From assembly GCA_023266075.1 (NCBI GenBank), contig JAHFRX010000084.1, forward strand, positions 1 through 6,530: DNA of 6,530 bases, in the 5' to 3' direction. Under the pieces are notes generated by a model that was not told the DNA's origin, ran no database searches, and saw nothing but the letters and a program-made list of their open reading frames with translations. The translations under genes were made by a program, and so were the position numbers. Shown here one piece after another: positions 1-4,263 of this stretch. Origin of the DNA: Legionellaceae bacterium. GTDB taxonomy: Bacteria; Pseudomonadota; Gammaproteobacteria; Legionellales; Legionellaceae. The first letter of the stretch is position 1. Every line of letters begins with the position of its first letter.

Positions 1-67
1 AAGCAGATACATTAATTACAGCGGTGACGCCACCCGATTGAGCATAGATTGCATGTTTTACTGACAT
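1..67 (-). CDS. 6-phosphofructokinase, probably pyrophosphate-dependent (N-terminal fragment)
   Basis: Only the first 22 codons are in the window; the gene runs off the left edge. It starts at an ATG (complement of 65-67) and contains the stretch YAQSGGVTAVIN at residues 8-19, with the Gly-Gly pair at residues 12-13. This resembles the N-terminal beta-strand and glycine loop of PPi-type 6-phosphofructokinases (the Methylococcus/Legionella type), which phosphorylate fructose 6-phosphate reversibly in cytosolic glycolysis/gluconeogenesis; ATP-dependent PfkA usually begins differently. The start codon is 11 nt downstream of the sensor kinase stop codon and has a good GGAG site, so it is probably the second gene of that operon. 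Family membership is inferred from a short stretch. The choice of PPi over ATP as phosphoryl donor depends on downstream residues that are not visible. Confidence 0.72.
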   Translation of the reverse strand, partial: MSVKHAIYAQSGGVTAVINVSA

Positions 68-73
68 TAGGTT

Positions 74-77
74 CTCC
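74..77 (-). promoter_or_regulatory. Ribosome binding site of the phosphofructokinase gene
   Basis: GGAG (complement of CTCC) lies 6 nt before the ATG and begins one base after the TAA of the upstream kinase gene. A Shine-Dalgarno this close to the preceding stop suggests ribosome hand-over (translational coupling) between the two genes. It also fixes the start used for the partial gene. Confidence 0.65.
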
Positions 78-78
78 A

Positions 79-2784
79 TTAAACTTTAGATTTCAAGAGG
101 GCATCAATTTGCACAATACAAGCATTGAACGTTTGTTCTAGTGTCTCCGAGCGCACCTGTTGTTTCACACAAGATTCTAGTGATTTTATGTGCTTTTGTA
201 GTAAAGGTAAACCCAAAAAGCAACAGGCGCCATGGATTTTATGAGCGATTCTTTCGATGAAAATAAGATCATTTGTTTTCATCGCTTGAAGAAGCTCCAC
301 ACGATTTTCTTTGAGCTCTTCGATAAAAGCTGACATTAATTCATACGCGAGAGACGCATCGCCGGACATCTTTTGAATACTCAGTGACCAATCAATGACA
401 GGTTGTTGTATAGAAGACAATGCAAAGATCAATTGCTCAAGAAATACTTTTTCATTCAGTGGTTTTTCTAAACGGAAATCGATACCGTTTTTCTTGAGAT
501 CAAAGTAGGCCATATCTTGGCTATCGGCACTGACTAAAAAAATGGGTGTCTGCTGATTTAACATGGCTGTTTCACGAATTTTTTTTGTGGCATTAATGCC
601 ATCTAAGTGAGGCATTTGTAGGTCAAGCAGTATGGCGTCAAAGGCTTTTTGTTGACAAAGATGAACACTTTCTTCACCATCACTGACGAGTGTTAAGTGA
701 GTGATGGCGTTTAACCAAGAATAAAAAAGCATACGATTCACAGGATTATCGTCTGCAATGAGGAGTTGTGGATGCAGTTCTGAGAGTTTTTGACGTAGTT
801 CAATCAGTGTCGCTTGACATGGTGCATGCGTTGCAGCAGGCATCATAAAATCTGTGGGATTCATAATGGACTCAATCACGCCTTGAATTTTTTGAATATT
901 AGGGGGTTTGAGTAAAAATCCAGTAGCACCCAAGTCTGTATAATTTGAGATGAATTGCTTGGATAAAAGTATGACGGGTATCTTTTGTTTTTGAATCAAT
1001 GCTGCAATCTGCGCTTCTCGGCCTTTTGTCATGCTGATAAAAGCGATATTAAAAGTGGGTTGATTTAACCAAAGCTGTTCGAATTTATGATAAGTATCAA
1101 TCGCCGTGGATGAGATGTGAAAATATCCTAAGCCATGGCATATGGCCTCAAGATAGAGTGGATTCTCGTCATAACAGAGTACAGAAAGATGACTATAGGG
1201 ATGAGTACGATTTTTCTCAATTTCATATGCAGATAATTTATCTAAAGTGAAATAAGCATAAAATGTCGTACCTTTGTTAGGTTCACTGGTTAAAGTGAGC
1301 TTGCCTTGCATTTGCTCCGCAAGTTGCTTACAAATCACGAGTCCCAAGCCAAAGCCACCATAGCGCCGGAAAATATTTGCGCCCGCTTGCTGAAAGGGGT
1401 TAAATAAACCGGCTTGCTCCGCGGTGGATATGCCGATACCCGTATCTGTGACAGATAGACATAATGTGTAATTAGATTCTGTTTCTGCTTCTATACGTGT
1501 TCGAACGATAACGTAACCCTTCTCTGTAAATTTAATCGCATTGTCCACTAAATTTCTAATAATTTGCTTCAAACGATTTGGATCACCTAGCACAGTTTTG
1601 GGTACGTTGATATCTGTTGATGGAATAAAATCGAGTCCTTTTTTGTGAGCTTTAGGTGCGCTGAGTGCAAATACTTCATCAATACAAGCGCGAATATCTA
1701 AAGGAATTGTGTCAAGTAGCAGTTTATTGGCATCAATTTTGGAGTAATCTAAAATATCGTTGAGTGTGTTGATGAGTGTTTGTGAGGAGCTTCGGATTGT
1801 TTTGACATAGTCGTGTTCGAGAGGGTTAAGAGCGCTTTCGAGTAGCAAGTCAGCAAAGCCAATAATTCCGTTGACCGGTGTTCGAATTTCATGGCTTAGA
1901 TTAGCGATAAAAGCAGATTTTTGTTGATGTTTTTCTTCAGAAACACGTTTGTCTAAAAGAAGCTGTATGTTTTTTTCTTCAAGTAGCTCGTGACTCTCCT
2001 GGAGTTCTTTAATGGCGATTTCAATATTCTGATTTGTTTCTGAAATGCCATGTAAGTAGTGTTTTTGAAGATGTATGCACCCTTGTTCAATGACTGCAAA
2101 TTCATTGGAACTCCCATGCTCAATCGGTGTATCAAATTGATTATTGAGCACTTGTTTCATGGTATGTTCGAGTGCTTGAAGAGGGCGATAAATGGATCGC
2201 GCTAAAAAATGATGGATAATAAAGCCAATCAATAAAGCAAGTCCAATGACGAGGCTTGAAATAATGCCCATCTTATATTGCTCAATCCATAAGGGTGTTG
2301 TGTCTAAAGACATTGAAACCCAGCCAATGGTATGGTCGACTTTTTTATGATGAAAGCGGATATACGTGTGCGTTGGATACAAATTAAATTGCGTAATACG
2401 GATGGGGGCCACCATGCGAACGCTGTAAGGATTTAGTTTGTCATCTTTGACAATCGTGGGACTTAAGCGTGTTAAATTCTTTGGTTTTTCACCTCGATAC
2501 GCGAGGACATGCCCTTTCGCGTCGAAAAAAGCGACAGATTGCACCTCTTGATTGACAATTGACGCATCGATGAGTGCTTGCAATGTCTGCGTATCATTTT
2601 GTAATAAAGCAAATTGAGCAACAGGTAAGAGTTGTCGAATGTAGGCATCAGCCAAGTGTTCGATACGCAGTTGTCGTTCATGCGTAAGTTCAATGTTGTA
2701 AAACAAAAGAAAGACAAAGGCGACAAAAATCATTGGGATGACGGTGATGGCTTTTAAAAGCGCTTTAATGCTAAGGTCTTTCAT
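79..2784 (-). CDS. barA: BarA/GacS/LetS-like tripartite hybrid sensor histidine kinase
   Basis: Inner-membrane sensor of 901 aa (E. coli BarA is 918). In this family phosphate passes His-Asp-His and then to a GacA/UvrY/LetA-type regulator, which drives CsrA-antagonising small RNAs. Visible order: TM1 about 9-29; periplasmic sensor about 30-172; TM2 about 173-193; HAMP about 194-246; coiled coil about 250-290; HisKA with phospho-acceptor H298 in LSHEIRTP; HATPase with N box N411/N415, G1 DTGIGI at 447-452, F box around 461-464 and G2 RYGGFGLGL at 474-482; a degenerate receiver about 531-640; a true receiver about 672-790 with D678/D679, phospho-acceptor D721 in LLDLQMP, S752 and K774; and Hpt about 801-895 with H848 in AHKIHG. 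The G2 box has Phe where Thr/Ser is usual, and the first receiver has Ser584 where the phosphorylated Asp should be. I chose the ATG at 2782-2784 over the TTG one codon upstream because GAGG is 7 nt before the ATG but only 4 nt before the TTG. The gene is followed 11 nt later by the phosphofructokinase gene. BarA/LetS orthology is likely from the architecture but unproven without the regulator. Confidence 0.9.
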   Translation of the reverse strand: MKDLSIKALLKAITVIPMIFVAFVFLLFYNIELTHERQLRIEHLADAYIRQLLPVAQFALLQNDTQTLQALIDASIVNQEVQSVAFFDAKGHVLAYRGEKPKNLTRLSPTIVKDDKLNPYSVRMVAPIRITQFNLYPTHTYIRFHHKKVDHTIGWVSMSLDTTPLWIEQYKMGIISSLVIGLALLIGFIIHHFLARSIYRPLQALEHTMKQVLNNQFDTPIEHGSSNEFAVIEQGCIHLQKHYLHGISETNQNIEIAIKELQESHELLEEKNIQLLLDKRVSEEKHQQKSAFIANLSHEIRTPVNGIIGFADLLLESALNPLEHDYVKTIRSSSQTLINTLNDILDYSKIDANKLLLDTIPLDIRACIDEVFALSAPKAHKKGLDFIPSTDINVPKTVLGDPNRLKQIIRNLVDNAIKFTEKGYVIVRTRIEAETESNYTLCLSVTDTGIGISTAEQAGLFNPFQQAGANIFRRYGGFGLGLVICKQLAEQMQGKLTLTSEPNKGTTFYAYFTLDKLSAYEIEKNRTHPYSHLSVLCYDENPLYLEAICHGLGYFHISSTAIDTYHKFEQLWLNQPTFNIAFISMTKGREAQIAALIQKQKIPVILLSKQFISNYTDLGATGFLLKPPNIQKIQGVIESIMNPTDFMMPAATHAPCQATLIELRQKLSELHPQLLIADDNPVNRMLFYSWLNAITHLTLVSDGEESVHLCQQKAFDAILLDLQMPHLDGINATKKIRETAMLNQQTPIFLVSADSQDMAYFDLKKNGIDFRLEKPLNEKVFLEQLIFALSSIQQPVIDWSLSIQKMSGDASLAYELMSAFIEELKENRVELLQAMKTNDLIFIERIAHKIHGACCFLGLPLLQKHIKSLESCVKQQVRSETLEQTFNACIVQIDALLKSKV

Positions 2785-2791
2785 CAATCAT

Positions 2792-2795
2792 CCTC
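2792..2795 (-). promoter_or_regulatory. Ribosome binding site that decides the sensor kinase start
   Basis: GAGG (complement of CCTC) sits 7 nt before the ATG at 2782-2784. The in-frame TTG at 2785-2787 would have only a 4-nt spacer, so the ATG is the better start. Confidence 0.6.
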
Positions 2796-2805
2796 GGTAA
2801 CGTGA

Positions 2806-2835
2806 TGGACTAACATCTGAGAAATGCGCTATTAT
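2806..2835 (+). promoter_or_regulatory. Candidate sigma-70 promoter for gltX
   Basis: A -35-like TGGACT (2806-2811, 4 of 6 to consensus) and a -10-like TATTAT (2830-2835, 5 of 6) are separated by 18 bp. Transcription would begin near 2842, leaving a leader of roughly 28 nt that contains GGAG (2861-2864), 5 nt before the gltX ATG. Called by eye; its -10 overlaps that of the opposing promoter. Confidence 0.45.
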
Positions 2836-2859
2836 AAGCGGTTGTTAATCGATCGTAAA
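2831..2859 (-). promoter_or_regulatory. Candidate sigma-70 promoter for the sensor kinase operon
   Basis: Read on the minus strand, TTTACG (2854-2859, 4 of 6 to the -35 consensus) is followed after 17 bp by a perfect TATAAT (2831-2836). Transcription would begin near 2824, giving a leader of about 40 nt before the kinase ATG. The -10 shares five bases with the -10 of the divergent gltX promoter, so the two polymerase sites should exclude one another. Confidence 0.5.
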
Positions 2860-2869
2860 TGGAGTCCAC

Positions 2870-4261
2870 ATGCGTGTTAGAACGCGATTTGCACCAAGCC
2901 CTACAGGTTTGCTACATATAGGTGGTGTACGCACTGCTTTGTATTCATGGTTGTTTGCAAAACATCATCAGGGTGAATTTATCTTAAGAATTGAAGATAC
3001 AGATGAAGCACGTTCAACAGCAGAATCCGTCGACGCTATTTTATCCGGAATGACGTGGCTTGGTTTAACATGGAATGAAGGTCCTTTTTATCAAACGGAT
3101 AGATACCCAAGATATCGGGAACTTGTAGAACAATTGCTAAAAGAAGAAAAAGCGTATTACTGCACATGTTCTAAAGAGCGTCTGGAAGGATTGCGTGATA
3201 AACAAATGCAAGCGAAAGAAAAACCACGATACGATGGTCATTGTCGTCATCAACATGTTGACGTTTTACCGCATGACGCGTATGTCATTCGTTTTAAAAA
3301 TCCAACATCGGGCACTGTCAATTTTACAGATCAGGTTTATGGTGATATTGAAGTTCAAAACGCTGAATTGGATGATTTAATCTTAATTCGCTCCGATGGT
3401 AATCCGACGTATAATTACGCGGTAGTCGTGGATGATTGGGATATGAACATTACACATGTGATACGTGGAGATGATCATCTCAGCAATACACCAAGGCAAA
3501 TTAATTTATATCATGCACTGAATGCACCTGTCCCTATTTTTGCACATTTGCCGATGATTTTGGGTGATGATGGTAAACGTCTCTCTAAAAGACATGGCGC
3601 TGTCAGTGTATTACAGTTTAGAGAGATGGGCATTTTACCACATGCGCTGCTGAATTATTTGGTGCGTTTAGGTTGGTCACATCAGGACCAAGAGATTTTT
3701 AGTCTGAATGAAATGATTCATTTGTTTGAGTTAAATCATGTCAGTCGAGGTGTGTCTAGTTTTAATTATGAAAAGCTTTTTTGGTTGAATCAACATTATC
3801 AAAGGAATGATGCGCCAGAAGAAGTGGCCAGCGCTTTGCAGTGGTGTTTTGATAGCATGAACATTGATACGGCAGAAGGACCATCGCTCACGGCACTGGT
3901 GATGTTACAAGCTGAGCGTTATAAAACGTTGATGGATATTGTTAAAAATAGTCTTTATTTTTATCAAGATATCATGACGTATGATGAAGATGCGATAAAA
4001 AAACATGTCACGTCAACGATTCAGGAACCATTGATGAAGTTATGTGATATGTTAGCAGCACTTCGTGATTGGGATGCAGCATCGATTCATCATGCCATCG
4101 AAAATGTCTGCGCTGAATACCAGCTTGGCATGGGAAAAATTGCACAACCCTTACGTGTTGCCGTAACAGGAGGAACCTCCTCTCCGTCGATTGACAAGAC
4201 GTTGATGTTAATTGGCCGAGCAAGAAGTCTTGCTCGGCTGAAGAGCGTTCTGAAGATGTAG
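2870..4261 (+). CDS. gltX: Glutamyl-tRNA synthetase
   Basis: Cytosolic class I aminoacyl-tRNA synthetase that charges tRNA-Glu with glutamate using ATP, for translation and, in most bacteria, tetrapyrrole synthesis. The 463-aa product is complete (E. coli GltX is 471). The catalytic HIGH-type motif PSPTGLLHIGG is at 9-19 and the KMSKS-type motif RLSKR at 237-241 within GDDGKRLSKRHGA. C98, C100, Y121, C125 and H127 match the region of the zinc-binding insertion in E. coli GluRS. LLNYLVRLGWS near residues 260-270 is typical of bacterial GluRS, and the C-terminal third is the all-helical anticodon-binding region. The ATG at 2870 has GGAG 5 nt upstream, and the family motif begins right after it, so the start is secure. 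Whether the enzyme is discriminating or also charges tRNA-Gln cannot be judged here. The last codons contain a perfect inverted repeat, and the stop is 2 nt from that of the convergent neighbour. Confidence 0.97.
   Translation: MRVRTRFAPSPTGLLHIGGVRTALYSWLFAKHHQGEFILRIEDTDEARSTAESVDAILSGMTWLGLTWNEGPFYQTDRYPRYRELVEQLLKEEKAYYCTCSKERLEGLRDKQMQAKEKPRYDGHCRHQHVDVLPHDAYVIRFKNPTSGTVNFTDQVYGDIEVQNAELDDLILIRSDGNPTYNYAVVVDDWDMNITHVIRGDDHLSNTPRQINLYHALNAPVPIFAHLPMILGDDGKRLSKRHGAVSVLQFREMGILPHALLNYLVRLGWSHQDQEIFSLNEMIHLFELNHVSRGVSSFNYEKLFWLNQHYQRNDAPEEVASALQWCFDSMNIDTAEGPSLTALVMLQAERYKTLMDIVKNSLYFYQDIMTYDEDAIKKHVTSTIQEPLMKLCDMLAALRDWDAASIHHAIENVCAEYQLGMGKIAQPLRVAVTGGTSSPSIDKTLMLIGRARSLARLKSVLKM
4168..4181. 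repeat. Short inverted repeat in the gltX 3' coding region
   Basis: AGGAGG and CCTCCT flank AA, giving 6-bp perfect arms. It encodes Gly-Gly-Thr-Ser-Ser in the conserved C-terminal motif of GluRS. It presents a consensus Shine-Dalgarno on both strands, but neither is followed by a start codon at suitable spacing. Probably a by-product of the coding sequence. Confidence 0.4.
4215..4238. repeat. Perfect 11-bp inverted repeat near the end of gltX
   Basis: GCCGAGCAAGA and its exact complement TCTTGCTCGGC are separated by only AG, so RNA from either strand could form a GC-rich hairpin of 9-10 bp with a small loop. It lies within the gltX coding sequence (Gly-Arg-Ala-Arg-Ser-Leu-Ala-Arg region), 21 nt before the stop codon. 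Read from the other strand, it lies 25 nt after the stop of the thaumatin-like gene. Neither side has a run of T, so it is not a canonical intrinsic terminator. It could protect or define the 3' end of either convergent transcript. Confidence 0.7.
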
Positions 4262-4263
4262 TG

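Noticed and set aside
2785..2787. TTG one codon upstream as the sensor kinase start
   Set aside because: The Shine-Dalgarno GAGG is only 4 nt from the TTG but 7 nt from the adjacent ATG, which is also the stronger start codon.
4168..4238. Intrinsic terminator pair at the gltX end
   Set aside because: Both inverted repeats are real, but neither is followed by a T-run on either strand, so a canonical Rho-independent terminator cannot be called.
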